From Blastocatellia bacterium (GTDB taxonomy: Bacteria > Acidobacteriota > Blastocatellia > HR10 > J050): a DNA stretch of 64,000 nt. Within the stretch, counting starts at the first letter, position 1; each line of letters begins with the position of its first letter. This document shows, one piece after another, positions 27,376 through 36,770 of this stretch. Position numbers and translations under genes: made by a program. The notes beneath the pieces were generated by a model. The model did no database searches. It was not told the origin of the DNA and worked only from the letters and a program-made list of their open reading frames with translations. Location: positions 1 to 64,000 of the forward strand of contig JANWZE010000086.1 of assembly GCA_025054955.1 (NCBI GenBank). Reading direction: 5' to 3'.

Positions 27376-28173
27376 ATGATGAGTCGTTGGAAAATGAACA
27401 TGTTCTCAGCGATGGGAGCGCTTCTGTGCGGAGCGATCGTAGTCTATGCGGTCTGGATTGAGCCGTACTGGATCGAAGTGACGCATCATCGAATCAGCGC
27501 CCCATTATCGTCGCCGTTGAAGCTCGTCCACCTGAGCGATATTCACGCGCGCGATGTTGGTCGCCGCGAGCGGCGGTTGGTGGAGATTCTCCGCGCCGAG
27601 AAGCCTGACATAATCGTGATCACAGGCGACACCGTCATCAGGGGGTACACGCCGGAAGGTTTGAGCCGCGTGCTTGAACAATTTGACGCGCCATTAGGAA
27701 TTTGGTTCGTGTTTGGGAATTGGGAGCACTGGGAAGGCGCGCCCATGAATCCGTCATTTTATGAGGCGGCCGGCGTTCGTTTGCTGCTCAATCGAGGTCA
27801 GCTTGTGCGGGGCGATGTATGGCTGGCCGGTTTCGACGACCTATCAGCCGGGCGGCCCAATATGCAGGCGGCGCTCAATGGTCGTCCGGCAGATGTATTC
27901 ACCATCGCTCTGTTTCATTCGCCGGCTTATTTCGATCAAGTTGCAGGCCAATGTCATCTGGCGTTAGCCGGCCACACGCATGGCGGGCAAGTACGATTGC
28001 CTCTGTTGCCGCCGCTGTGGTTGCCCCCTGGTTGTGGACCTTATGCCGAAGGCTGGTATGAACGGAATGGATCACGTCTGTACGTGAGCCGTGGCGTCGG
28101 GACGGCCGTGGTGAATGTAAGGTTTTTTTGCCGGCCCGAAGTAGCTGTGATCACCATCGGCCCAACTCCTTGA
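27376..28173 (+). CDS. Membrane-anchored metallophosphoesterase (YkuE/YaeI-like)
   Basis: The product (265 residues) has an N-terminal membrane segment (FSAMGALLCGAIVVYAVW) and a calcineurin-like phosphoesterase domain: HLSDIH (Asp55, His57), ITGDT (Asp85), a GNWEHW motif (Asn115), an LFHSP His, and GHTHGG near residue 215. The usual GNHE/GNHD motif reads GNWEHW, so the catalytic His position is Trp116. Relatives include lipid A-modifying and UDP-diacylglucosamine-like hydrolases, but the substrate is not determinable. It is transcribed alone. Confidence 0.87.
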   Translation: MMSRWKMNMFSAMGALLCGAIVVYAVWIEPYWIEVTHHRISAPLSSPLKLVHLSDIHARDVGRRERRLVEILRAEKPDIIVITGDTVIRGYTPEGLSRVLEQFDAPLGIWFVFGNWEHWEGAPMNPSFYEAAGVRLLLNRGQLVRGDVWLAGFDDLSAGRPNMQAALNGRPADVFTIALFHSPAYFDQVAGQCHLALAGHTHGGQVRLPLLPPLWLPPGCGPYAEGWYERNGSRLYVSRGVGTAVVNVRFFCRPEVAVITIGPTP

Positions 28174-28264
28174 GGTTTGAACGTGTGTGGCAGAGCGGTT
28201 GCCGCTGGAGTCGGCAGCTTGACGGAGCAAATCGCCGTTTGGGGCTATCGTTCCTTTTCAACCC

Positions 28265-28603
28265 TCAGGATGTTCCACTGCGATAGAAGTGAATATGTGC
28301 TTTCTCCAGCGTGGCCAGTCCTTCCTGAATTTCACCGTCAATCAGGTCGAGGAAGGCTTCTAGCTTGTCGCGCGTGTCAACGATCTCGATGATGATGGGC
28401 ATGTCTTCAGACAGACGCTCGATTTTGAACGTGTGAATGCGACTGTGCGCGCCATAGCCCATGATCCCGCGCAGAACCGTCGCGCCGGCCAATCCACGTT
28501 CGCGGGCTTGTAGTACGATCCATTCATAAAGCAACTGACCATGCCGTCTATCACTTTCACCGATAAAAATGCGGAGCAAGTAACCTTCTTGTGGAAGCAT
28601 CAT
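28265..28603 (-). CDS. DUF190 domain protein
   Basis: This 112-residue cytoplasmic protein has the DUF190 pattern: LLRIFIGESDRRHGQLLYEW, then LAGATVLRGIMGYG and MPIIIEIVDTRDKLEAFL. The family has a PII-like ferredoxin fold and is often next to crcB, as here. The start at 28603 (MMLPQEG) places it 4 bp after the crcB stop. A regulatory or accessory role in fluoride export is inferred from adjacency. Confidence 0.9.
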   Translation of the reverse strand: MMLPQEGYLLRIFIGESDRRHGQLLYEWIVLQARERGLAGATVLRGIMGYGAHSRIHTFKIERLSEDMPIIIEIVDTRDKLEAFLDLIDGEIQEGLATLEKAHIHFYRSGTS

Positions 28604-28607
28604 GCTG

Positions 28608-28979
28608 TCATCCCCAAATTGTATGCGCCAGCGCGCGCCCGCCCCATACGGCCGCCAGCCCAACCAAAACATGGGCTGCAATGTTGATCAAGGCATAAGA
28701 GTTCTCGCCGTCGCGCCAGAGGTTGATCGTTTCGTTGCCAAACGTTGAAAACGTTGTGAAGCCGCCAAGCACGCCAATGAACACGAATGCTCGCGCCTCA
28801 GCCGTGAACAGACCACGCGCCTCAACCAATTCAAATAAGAGACCGATCGCAAAACAGCCTGTCAGATTGACGGCCAGCGTGCCCAGCGGAAATAGAATGT
28901 TTTTCGCCCAGTCTTGAACGAAGCCGCTCACGACGTATCTCAAGATTGAGCCGATGAACCCACCGATGCCGACAAGCAA
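28608..28979 (-). CDS. crcB: CrcB fluoride channel (Fluc)
   Basis: The product (123 residues) is a four-helix membrane protein of the CrcB/Fluc family, which exports fluoride as a dual-topology dimer. Family signatures are GGFIGSILRYV, NLTGCFAIG and GGFTTFSTFGNE. The best start in frame is a TTG at 28979; the frame extends upstream (residues NLTRI) without an ATG. It is followed by DUF190 in a two-gene unit. No fluoride riboswitch was recognisable upstream. Confidence 0.9.
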   Translation of the reverse strand: MLVGIGGFIGSILRYVVSGFVQDWAKNILFPLGTLAVNLTGCFAIGLLFELVEARGLFTAEARAFVFIGVLGGFTTFSTFGNETINLWRDGENSYALINIAAHVLVGLAAVWGGRALAHTIWG

Positions 28980-29089
28980 TATCCTAGTCAGATTCGATTC
29001 TCTCCCGTTACGTGGTGGAGCCTGGATTTTATCCCAGCGAGTTCAGCAGAGACAAGTCATCGCGGTTTTGCCCTCCTCTGAAAGAGTGG

Positions 29090-29109
29090 CACAGGCATTC
29101 CTGCCTGTG
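29090..29109 (+). repeat. REP-like hairpin, copy 1
   Basis: CACAGGCA and TGCCTGTG form a perfect 8-bp stem with a four-base loop. Related hairpins with compensating base changes are at 37139-37160 and 49597-49616, each inside gene-free repeat-rich DNA. Confidence 0.6.
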
Positions 29110-29159
29110 GCGTTTTCATCGTTTCTCTCGTGTCGTCCCGCACGACATGAACAACTCCT

Positions 29160-29405
29160 CTGAAAATAAAATAGCCCACGAAACACACGAACCTCACGAA
29201 AGAATGTCTTTTCATCGTTCGTGGCGTGCTGTTTCATAGGAGCGATTTCCTTGAAAATAGCCCACGAAACACACGAATCTCCCGAAAGATTTGTTTTTTC
29301 ATGGTTCGTGGCGTGCGATAGCACATCGGCGATTCCTCGGAGAATCGGTGTGGCGCAAGTTGGCAACTTGCGCTACGTCTCTGTCCTCGTTCGTGGCGTG
29401 CTTGG
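29160..29405 (-). repeat. Local array of dispersed repeat R4 fragments
   Basis: The text TAGCCCACGAAACACACGAA occurs at 29172 and 29258 (86 bp apart). TTCGTGGCGTGC recurs three times (about 29217, 29305 and 29392). In the opposite orientation the same text appears at 14965-15002 and 49736-49774. The gene-free region 28980-29657 holds this array and nothing else that I can support. Confidence 0.65.
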
Positions 29406-29657
29406 CAACGCGAGCGATTTCTCTTGAAATCCGCGCCACCCGATGAAAAGCTCCAACGGATAGAGAATCGTGGGTACTTCTCATCCGTGAAAGCAGTTCA
29501 TTCTATCAAGACGGCGCCGCCGGCCAGATGAACCAATCCGGCAGATGCGCGATCCGTCTCGATACGGCTGTGCTCCAGCGCATCTGCCGGTGAAGCAGGA
29601 CTACTGCGTTGATTGCAATTGGTCAGGCCAATCATTACAATGCCTGTGTGTTGGATT

Positions 29658-32099
29658 ATGAACAGGATCGTTTCCCACTATCGTTTGGAAAAAGAGCTGG
29701 GGCGGGGCGGTGGCGGAACGGTGTACAAGGCCTACGACCTGACCTTGAACCGGGATGTAGTGGTGAAATTGCTCGCTCCTGATCTGACTGCCGACCGGGA
29801 ATCCCGCGCGCGATTCCTTCGAGAGGCGCAGTTAGCCTCGTCGCTCGATCATCCGAACATTTGCACCATTTATGAAATCGGGCAAACGGAGGATCAGCAT
29901 TTCATCGCCATGCAGTATGTGCCGGGACAGACGCTGTCGCGGTTGCTCGACGGCCGGCCGTTGAGTCTTGACAGTCTGTTGTCTATTGGCTTGCAAGTGG
30001 CTGATGCGTTGGCCACGGCGCATGCTCACCACATTGTGCACCGCGACATCAAAGCTGCGAACATCATTGTCACGCCGCGCGGGCAAGCCAAAGTCTTGGA
30101 TTTCGGACTGGCCAAGATTGTCTCCGAGAAGCGGAGTCCGTCGGATGTGGAATTGACGCGGATGGGCGCTTCGCTTGGCACGCCGTCGTATATGTCGCCG
30201 GAGCAGGCGCGTGGCGAACGTGTTGATCATCGAAGCGACATCTTTTCGTTTGGTGTTGTCCTCTATGAGATGGCGACTGGACAGAGTCCGTTCAAGCGAA
30301 GAACCCCGATTGAGACCATGAACGCTGTCATCAATGAGCGGCATCGTCCCGTCAGCGAATTGAATAAAAGCATTCCGCCGCCACTGGTAGCCATCATTGA
30401 TCGAATGCTGGCCAAAGCGCCGGCCGAGCGCTACCAATCCATGCAACAAGTGGTTGAGGAGTTGCGCGCCGTGGCGCAGACCTATGGGCGTAGCGTGGGC
30501 ATTCCTGACGGCGTCTCTGTGCCGTATGTGGTGCCTCAACGGCAGTCAGCGCTTGGCGGCGTCGGACGTTGGGTCAAACGGTTTCTCAATCGCGAATCGC
30601 GTTCGGGCGCGACATCGAGCCGAATGGGAAGATCGGGCTTGCGCGTGACCCAGGCGGCTGCCGATCAGTTGCCGGAACCGACCATCGAGACGACTCAGGC
30701 CGCTGTGACCTTCATGCACACCGCGCCTTCGATCATTGTGTTGCCGTTCGTCAATATGAGCGCCGATCAGGAGAACGAATACTTCTGCGATGGCATGACC
30801 GAAGAGCTGATTGATGCGCTGGCCAAGATTGATGGACTGCGCGTCGTCTCACGCAGTTCGTCTTTTCAATATAAAGGTGTCGCCCATAACATCCGCGAGC
30901 TGGCTGAACAACTGAACGTGACGCACGTGCTCGAAGGCAGCGTCCGGCAATCAGGTTCGCGCATTCGCATTACAGCCCAGCTCATCAACGCAGCGGATGG
31001 GTATCACTTGTGGTCGGAAAAATATGATCGCGAGATGGCCGACGTCTTCTCCGTTCAGGATGAGATCGCCGGGAAGATCGTTGAACAACTCAAACTCAAG
31101 CTCACGACCGAACAAGCTACGCAATTGATGAAACCTTCGACCCACAACCTCGAAGCCTACACCTTGTATCTCAAAGGGCGATTCTATTGGAATAAGCGAA
31201 CCGAAGAAGGGCTTCGCAAGGGTATCGAATGTTTTCAGTCGGCGATCGCCACTGATCCTAATTACGCGCTGGCCTATGCTGGTCTGGCTGATTGTTACAA
31301 TATCCTGGCTATTACCGGCGCCGACCCGTCGAGCGACGCCTTTCGGCAGGCCAAGGCGGCGGCGCTACAGGCATTAGCTCTGGATGAGCGTTTAGCTGAG
31401 GCACATGCCTCGCTTGCCCTGGCAAAAACATTTTATGATTGGGATTGGCCCGGCGCTGAACAAGGATTCAGGCAAGCCATCCAGTACAATCCTAACTATC
31501 CAACAGCACACCAATGGTACGCCGAGTATTTGTCAGCCATGAGCCGATTCGATGAGGCTTTAACGGAAATCAAACGAGCGCTCGAACTAGACCCGCTCTC
31601 ACTAATGATCATCACCGCCGTTGGGCTCGTGTTTTACTATGGACGGCAATACGATCAAGCGATTGAGCCGCTCCGCCGTGTACTGGAAATGGACCCGAAT
31701 TTCCCGCCGGCGCTGCGCGTGCTGGGCTGGGCCTATGAGCAAAAAGGGATGATGGAAGAAGCCGTCGGCCAGTATCAGCGAGCCGTGAGCGCATCGGGCG
31801 GGAACGTCAGCATGCTGGCTGATCTGGGGCGCGCCTACGGGTTGATCGGTTGGCAGGACAAGGCCCAGCAGGCGCTTGACGAGTTACAACAGATCGCTCA
31901 TCGGTGCTACGTCTCGCCATACGAATTTGCGTTGATCTATGCTGGACTGGATGATAAGGATCGCGCCCTGGAAAAATTGTACGAGGCAGCCGAGGAACGC
32001 TACTGGCTGATGGTCAATCTCAATGCTCATGCTACGTGGGACGGCTTGCGCGATGAGCCGAGATTTATTCAGTTGCTCAACAGGATGGGATTGGCATGA
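29658..32099 (+). CDS. Serine/threonine protein kinase with TolB-like and TPR domains
   Basis: This protein (813 residues from ATG 29658) has an N-terminal Hanks-type kinase domain (about 1-270): glycine loop GRGGGGTVYKA, the Lys in VVVKLLAP, HRDIKAANI, DFGLAK and MSPEQARG. A linker follows, then a TolB-like/FlgO-type domain starting VLPFVNMSADQEN and including THVLEGSVRQSG. The C-terminal half is TPR repeats (AIATDPNYALAYAGLADCYN, ALELDPLSLMI). No membrane segment is seen, so it appears cytoplasmic. It is probably an environmental or developmental signalling kinase; the targets are unknown. It is transcribed alone. Confidence 0.92.
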   Translation: MNRIVSHYRLEKELGRGGGGTVYKAYDLTLNRDVVVKLLAPDLTADRESRARFLREAQLASSLDHPNICTIYEIGQTEDQHFIAMQYVPGQTLSRLLDGRPLSLDSLLSIGLQVADALATAHAHHIVHRDIKAANIIVTPRGQAKVLDFGLAKIVSEKRSPSDVELTRMGASLGTPSYMSPEQARGERVDHRSDIFSFGVVLYEMATGQSPFKRRTPIETMNAVINERHRPVSELNKSIPPPLVAIIDRMLAKAPAERYQSMQQVVEELRAVAQTYGRSVGIPDGVSVPYVVPQRQSALGGVGRWVKRFLNRESRSGATSSRMGRSGLRVTQAAADQLPEPTIETTQAAVTFMHTAPSIIVLPFVNMSADQENEYFCDGMTEELIDALAKIDGLRVVSRSSSFQYKGVAHNIRELAEQLNVTHVLEGSVRQSGSRIRITAQLINAADGYHLWSEKYDREMADVFSVQDEIAGKIVEQLKLKLTTEQATQLMKPSTHNLEAYTLYLKGRFYWNKRTEEGLRKGIECFQSAIATDPNYALAYAGLADCYNILAITGADPSSDAFRQAKAAALQALALDERLAEAHASLALAKTFYDWDWPGAEQGFRQAIQYNPNYPTAHQWYAEYLSAMSRFDEALTEIKRALELDPLSLMIITAVGLVFYYGRQYDQAIEPLRRVLEMDPNFPPALRVLGWAYEQKGMMEEAVGQYQRAVSASGGNVSMLADLGRAYGLIGWQDKAQQALDELQQIAHRCYVSPYEFALIYAGLDDKDRALEKLYEAAEERYWLMVNLNAHATWDGLRDEPRFIQLLNRMGLA

Positions 32100-32265
32100 A
32101 CTGGTCAGTGTCGGTCGCTACCGTCGCCGTTAGCTGAACGCACAGCATCTGGGGGCACAATCGCCCTCCACCTATTCATGCTGAGAAGGCCCATCACCAA
32201 GTAATGCCGGCAAACGCCTCCACCGAAGAGAGCCAGACACGTCCGGGAACTGCCAGGCACGACGG

Positions 32266-32784
32266 CTACTTCGGTTCTGCTGGCTTAAAATCCAAACTGG
32301 CCGAGTTGATGCAATAACGCAGGCCGGTCGGTCGAGGACCATCATCAAAGACGTGCCCCAAATGACCATCGCAGCGGCTACACACGACCTCAATGCGGTG
32401 CATGCCATAGCTGTAGTCGTCTTTCAATTCGACCCTGCTCTTATCAATCACGTCATAGAAGCTCGGCCAGCCCGTGCCCGAATCAAATTTAGTCTTCGAG
32501 CTGAAGAGCTCCTGCCCACAGCCGGCGCAGACATACGTGCCCGGTTCCTTGTTATTCCAGTACTTGCCGGTGAAGGCTCGTTCTGTGCCTTTCTCGCGCA
32601 GAATGTGATATTGTTCAGGCGTTAGAATTTGTTTCCATTCTTGCTCTGTCTTCACAACTTTCTCCTTGGATGTCACTTTTCTTTTTTGTGCTTCAGCAAT
32701 CGCTGGTGAATGATCCGGTGACGCAAACTGCGCGCAACCGGCCATGATGAGGCTCGCGGCGAGCCACAGTAAACGTAATTGCAT
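32266..32784 (-). CDS. msrB: Peptide-methionine (R)-S-oxide reductase MsrB, lipoprotein form
   Basis: The product (172 residues) has a lipoprotein signal with lipobox LIMAGC near residue 17, so it should be exported and lipidated. The MsrB domain follows: [18 protein letters not shown], zinc pairs CAGC and [23 protein letters not shown] with the catalytic Cys in RYCIN. It reduces methionine R-sulfoxide in envelope proteins. A Lys/Glu-rich linker separates signal and domain. No msrA is adjacent. Confidence 0.93.
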   Translation of the reverse strand: MQLRLLWLAASLIMAGCAQFASPDHSPAIAEAQKRKVTSKEKVVKTEQEWKQILTPEQYHILREKGTERAFTGKYWNNKEPGTYVCAGCGQELFSSKTKFDSGTGWPSFYDVIDKSRVELKDDYSYGMHRIEVVCSRCDGHLGHVFDDGPRPTGLRYCINSASLDFKPAEPK

Positions 32785-33214
32785 AATGCTCTCCTTGCTG
32801 ACTCATTGCAACTGGAACGTGGCAAGTTTAGCACGTTTGCCGTGATTGAGGCAGTGGTAAGATGTGAACTCACCCACCGGCAACTGAGGTGTATCGAGCA
32901 TTTGTGGCGTCGGTGTGTCAACAAGCGGGCGGGGGCCCGTCTGGCTTTCCAGGCAGCACAAGCTGGCAACGGGCGCAACCGTGTCCATCAGCGGTGATGA
33001 TGATTTCGTCCGCGCTGCATTCTTCGGGTCAGTTAATCGAACGAACTGTGACCTGCATGTCGGTGATCATTTGAAGAGGTTTATTGATCTTCCGTTGAGG
33101 CATAGTCTGGTTTTTGGTTGAAATGTTGACATACCTATGCTAAGGTGCAAACTCCCATGATGTGCAGTGAGGCTCAATGGGCAACGTCATTCCTGAGAGA
33201 GGGAGGTCTTCATC
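32785..33214 (+). other. Intergenic region upstream of the metalloprotease
   Basis: This stretch of 430 bp lies between divergent genes. A TTGACA (33126-33131) is present but has no good -10 at standard spacing. GAGAGGGAGG lies about 10 bp before the ATG at 33215. I see no gene in it. Confidence 0.4.
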
Positions 33215-35989
33215 ATGAAAATCATCAGATGGGTATTCTGCTTGGTGATCGTGGTTTTGATCGCCGGTGTGGTTATCTTATATCGAAATGCAAATGCTGC
33301 TGTTTCCTCAACCAATCCTTCGCCGACTCAAAAGATAAAACACATCACAGACGATGGCCTCTGGCAGGACGCCGATGAAGCGGACGTTCTGGCGTTCAGC
33401 AAAGGGCCAGTGGAGCGACGCATTGTGCCGCAAACGTACCGTCTCGTGCGACTCAATGTGGACGCATTCAAACGACTGCAACAGACAATTCCTAAAGAGT
33501 TCAGCGCCGAGGCGCGGAATCTCTCTGTGATAATCACGTTGCCCTTGCCCGATGGGACAGACGCGCGGTTTCATATCGAAGAGTCATCCATCATGGCGCC
33601 GGAACTGGCCGCGCAATTTCCCGAAATCAAATCCTACATCGGGCAGGGCATTGATGACCCGACGGCCACCTTGCGCGCGGATTGGACAATCTTCGGGTTT
33701 CACGCGCAGATTTTGACGCCACGCGATGCCATTTATATTGATCCCTATGCCCATCGTGACATCGAGCACTACGTCAGCTACTACAAGCGAGATTACCGCA
33801 AACAGGGAGCGCCGTTTCAGTGTTTTTTTGAAGAAGCCGACCAGCCGGCTGCTGCACCGCCGCGAGAAACCGTGAGCAATGGCGGCACGCTTCGCACGTT
33901 CCGTCTGGCTATGGCCGCCACGGTCGAATACACGCAGTTTCACGGCGGCACAGTCGCTGGGGCGCTGGCGGCTATCAATACCTCCATGACACGGGTCAAT
34001 GGCGTTTACGAGCGGGACGTCGGCGTGCGCATGATATTGATTCCTAACAATGCGAACATCATCTACACAACACATCCTGATCCCTATTCACATGGCAACC
34101 CCGGCGCGATGATTAACCAGAATCAAACCAATCTGGATACCGTGATCGGCAGCGCCAATTACGACATCGGCCACGTTGTTGATACGGCCGGTGGCGGCAT
34201 TGCCGGCCTCGGCGTGATCTGCATCAACGGCAGCAAGGCTCGCGGTGTTACTGGTCTCAGTCCGCCGGTTGGCGACCCGTTCGACATTGATTACTTGGCC
34301 CATGAAATGGGACATCAGTATGGCGCTAACCATACTTTCAATAGCAATGTGAGTTCATGCTCTGGCAACCGCGTTTCTTCGGCGGCCTACGAACCAGGCA
34401 GTGGCGCAACGATCATGGCCTACGCTGGCATCTGTGGGAACACCAATCTGCAGCCCAATAGCATGGCCATCTTTCACATAAAGAGTTTGGAGGAAATCGT
34501 GGCGCGGTTGGCTTCGGCCACATGTTCGGTGAATATCCCGACGGGTCATCCGGCGCCCACGGCTGATGCCGGCGGAAGCTTCACCATTCCCATTCAAACG
34601 CCGTTCACATTGACAGGCAGCGGCGGCGGTTCAGGTACGTTGACGTATAGCTGGGAACAATATGACCTCGGACCGGCGCAAGGTTTTCCGCTCACCGATA
34701 ACGGGTCGAGTCCGATTTTCCGCACCTACGACGCGGTGGAGACTCCCTCTCGAACGTTCCCGTCGCTGCAATACATTTTGAACAATGCCAACGTGCCGCC
34801 AGCCAGCTATCCATGCGGGACGGGCAATTGCATGACTGGCGAAATCCTACCCTCGACCAGTCGCACGATGAACTTCCAGATTGTGGTACGCGATAATCGC
34901 GCCGGTGGCGGCGGCGTTGCCTCCGCGCAGACTCAAATCACCTCGACCACGGCGGCTGGCCCATTTCAAGTCACGCAGCCCAACACGAATCTAACCTGGC
35001 CGGCGGGTTCCACCCAGACCGTCACATGGAATGTGGCCAACACGTCCTCGCCGCCGGTCAATACAGCCAATGTGACCATACGGCTCTCAACCGATGGCGG
35101 CAATACGTTTCCGACGGTGCTGGCGGCCAACACGCCGAACGACGGTTCACAGGCAGTCACCTTGCCTTCCATCACCACTTCCACCGCGCGCATTAAGGTC
35201 GAAGCAGTCGGCAATATCTTCTTTGATGTGAGCGATGTCAATTTCACCATTGGCGGTGGACCGTCGCCGACAATCACAGTGACCGCGCCTAACGGCGGCG
35301 AAACATGGCAGGTTGGAACGATTCAAACGATCAGTTGGACAAGCACTGGTTCGATTGCCAATGTGAGAATTGAATTGTCGCGTGATGGCGGCAGCACCTA
35401 TTCCACGTTGTTCACCAGCACGCCCAATGATGGATCAGAGTCATGGACGGTGACTGGACCAGCGACGACGCAAGCCCGGGTCAGGATTTCCGATGCCGGC
35501 AACGCGGCGATCAATGACACGAGCAACAACAGCTTCACCATCCAGGATGCGCCGCCGCCACCGCCACCACCACCGCCCGGCGGCTGCGCAGCCACGCGAG
35601 CAGTTGAAGGTCGAGCCGATGCGCCATCGCTGCTGAGGCTGTTGTATCAACTGCGCGATGGCGTTCTGTCGCAGAGTGAAATCGGGTTGCGATACACCGA
35701 TCTGTTCTATCAGTTTTCGCCTGAGCTGACGCGGATCATGATCTCCAGTCCGAGTGTGTTGTTGGCGACGCAAGACTGGTTGGTGCGTGTCAGACCGATT
35801 ATTGAGTCATTGGTGGAGATGGGGCAGGCCGAAGTCACAATGACAGAGCTGGAGCAAACAGATCGTTTGTTGCTGGCCTACAGGGCACAGGCGAGTCCGG
35901 CATTGAGGGTAGTGCTGGATCAATTGCGACGCGATCTGCGTGACCCCCTCATTCAAGCGCAACTGGGTATCCGCATCATCCGGCGATAG
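33215..35989 (+). CDS. Secreted reprolysin-like (M12B-type) metalloprotease with Ig-like domains
   Basis: The product (924 residues) has an N-terminal signal/anchor (VFCLVIVVLIAGVVILY), a propeptide-like region and a metzincin-type catalytic domain. Its zinc motif HEMGHQYGANH (HExxHxxxxxH) starts near residue 363. PKD/Ig-like modules follow (GSGGGSGTLTYSWEQYD), then two Kre9/Knh1-like repeats (APNGGETWQVGTIQTISW), a run of nine prolines, and a Cys-led alpha-helical tail of about 130 residues. The tail resembles CFI-box-type C-terminal regions in its YQFSPELTRIMI line. It probably degrades extracellular protein. Confidence 0.88.
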   Translation: MKIIRWVFCLVIVVLIAGVVILYRNANAAVSSTNPSPTQKIKHITDDGLWQDADEADVLAFSKGPVERRIVPQTYRLVRLNVDAFKRLQQTIPKEFSAEARNLSVIITLPLPDGTDARFHIEESSIMAPELAAQFPEIKSYIGQGIDDPTATLRADWTIFGFHAQILTPRDAIYIDPYAHRDIEHYVSYYKRDYRKQGAPFQCFFEEADQPAAAPPRETVSNGGTLRTFRLAMAATVEYTQFHGGTVAGALAAINTSMTRVNGVYERDVGVRMILIPNNANIIYTTHPDPYSHGNPGAMINQNQTNLDTVIGSANYDIGHVVDTAGGGIAGLGVICINGSKARGVTGLSPPVGDPFDIDYLAHEMGHQYGANHTFNSNVSSCSGNRVSSAAYEPGSGATIMAYAGICGNTNLQPNSMAIFHIKSLEEIVARLASATCSVNIPTGHPAPTADAGGSFTIPIQTPFTLTGSGGGSGTLTYSWEQYDLGPAQGFPLTDNGSSPIFRTYDAVETPSRTFPSLQYILNNANVPPASYPCGTGNCMTGEILPSTSRTMNFQIVVRDNRAGGGGVASAQTQITSTTAAGPFQVTQPNTNLTWPAGSTQTVTWNVANTSSPPVNTANVTIRLSTDGGNTFPTVLAANTPNDGSQAVTLPSITTSTARIKVEAVGNIFFDVSDVNFTIGGGPSPTITVTAPNGGETWQVGTIQTISWTSTGSIANVRIELSRDGGSTYSTLFTSTPNDGSESWTVTGPATTQARVRISDAGNAAINDTSNNSFTIQDAPPPPPPPPPGGCAATRAVEGRADAPSLLRLLYQLRDGVLSQSEIGLRYTDLFYQFSPELTRIMISSPSVLLATQDWLVRVRPIIESLVEMGQAEVTMTELEQTDRLLLAYRAQASPALRVVLDQLRRDLRDPLIQAQLGIRIIRR

Positions 35990-36199
35990 GCTGCCTAGTT
36001 GGTCTGGCAGGTTGGCTGACTGTGTTGTGCCACCTGCGCAGACCAACCGGATTGCTGATTGCGCTGGGTTCCGAGTGTGCAAATTCAAGGACTCACACGG
36101 AGACACGGAGAGCACGGAGAGGCTCAGTTGGCCGGTCTTTGTGTTCTTGGTGTCTCCGTGAGGAAATGATTTTCACGGAAATCGCTTATATGCGTGAGC

Positions 36200-36236
36200 C
36201 ACGCCACGAAGCATGAAAATGGTTATTTAGAGGAGA
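36200..36236 (+). repeat. Dispersed repeat R5, copy 2
   Basis: It carries the CCACGAAGCATGAAAATGG core followed by TTATTTAGAGGAG, as at 14698-14730. It lies in the gene-free stretch 35990-36465, which also contains an R3 copy. I see no gene there. Confidence 0.6.
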
Positions 36237-36386
36237 AATCAGAGACGGCCGCTTGAGACGTTCTACTTCGCTCTCCATGTCACTTCGTCAAACACGACCT
36301 TTCTCTGAACGATTGGTATGATGCCCCTGGCTTCTGGCTCCTGACTCCCGGCTCACATAGGGCCTTTCTCGGACTATTCGTATTAC
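36236..36386 (-). repeat. Dispersed repeat R3, copy 1 (inverted)
   Basis: Read on the minus strand it matches 42234-42424: GAGAAAGGCCCTATGTG, then a CAGGAGCCAGAAGCCAGG run, ATACCAAT, and GAGAAAGGTCGTGTTTGA, ending in an AAGCGGCCGTCTC line. The 42234 copy has an expanded run of the CCAGGAGTCAGAAG unit. It is non-coding. Confidence 0.65.
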
Positions 36387-36465
36387 TGCGCTTGTTTACC
36401 TCGAGGCTCAGTGAGTATCATAGACGAGCTTTTAATAAAGCATTTCAGCCGTGCGGAGCTGGCTG

Positions 36466-36747
36466 ATGGCACAGTTGATTATGGAAGCACAGGCAAAACG
36501 TCGTTATGCAGCCTTGACGCGACGTATCTGGCTCTATGGCGCGTTGGCGATAGCTGCGTTCGTCATTGGCAGTCTCAACCTGATTGTCCTGCTGAGCGCG
36601 TTTTGGCGACCAAGACTGCTGTTGTTTTCGCCTCTCTGGATGATGTTCACCGCCGCAGGTTTTTTGGCGTGCGCTAGTTTTCTGCGCACTCGTTCCCGAT
36701 TATTATGCCTACGTGATGATTTCGATGAAATAGAGACGAACCCGTGA
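36466..36747 (+). CDS. Small membrane protein, unknown
   Basis: This 93-residue protein has a basic start (EAQAKRRYAALTRR), two hydrophobic segments (LYGALAIAAFVIGSLNLIVL and FSPLWMMFTAAGFLACASF) and a charged tail (LRDDFDEIETNP). The ATG at 36466 has GGAG seven bases upstream; the GTG at 36451 in the same frame is less likely. No family is recognised. It converges with a 50-residue gene on the other strand. The two membrane segments support it as real over an overlapping frame at 36411. Confidence 0.6.
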   Translation: MAQLIMEAQAKRRYAALTRRIWLYGALAIAAFVIGSLNLIVLLSAFWRPRLLLFSPLWMMFTAAGFLACASFLRTRSRLLCLRDDFDEIETNP

Positions 36748-36770
36748 GAGATTCGCTCACGCGATTCGGT

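Noticed and set aside
28980-29110. Possible fluoride riboswitch upstream of crcB
   Set aside because: The expected GGYGATGG...CC start and the later conserved blocks are not present on the minus strand; the region is mostly dispersed repeat.
36411-36677. 88-residue plus-strand frame overlapping the small membrane protein
   Set aside because: It lacks hydrophobic or domain pattern, while the other frame has two membrane segments and a Shine-Dalgarno site.
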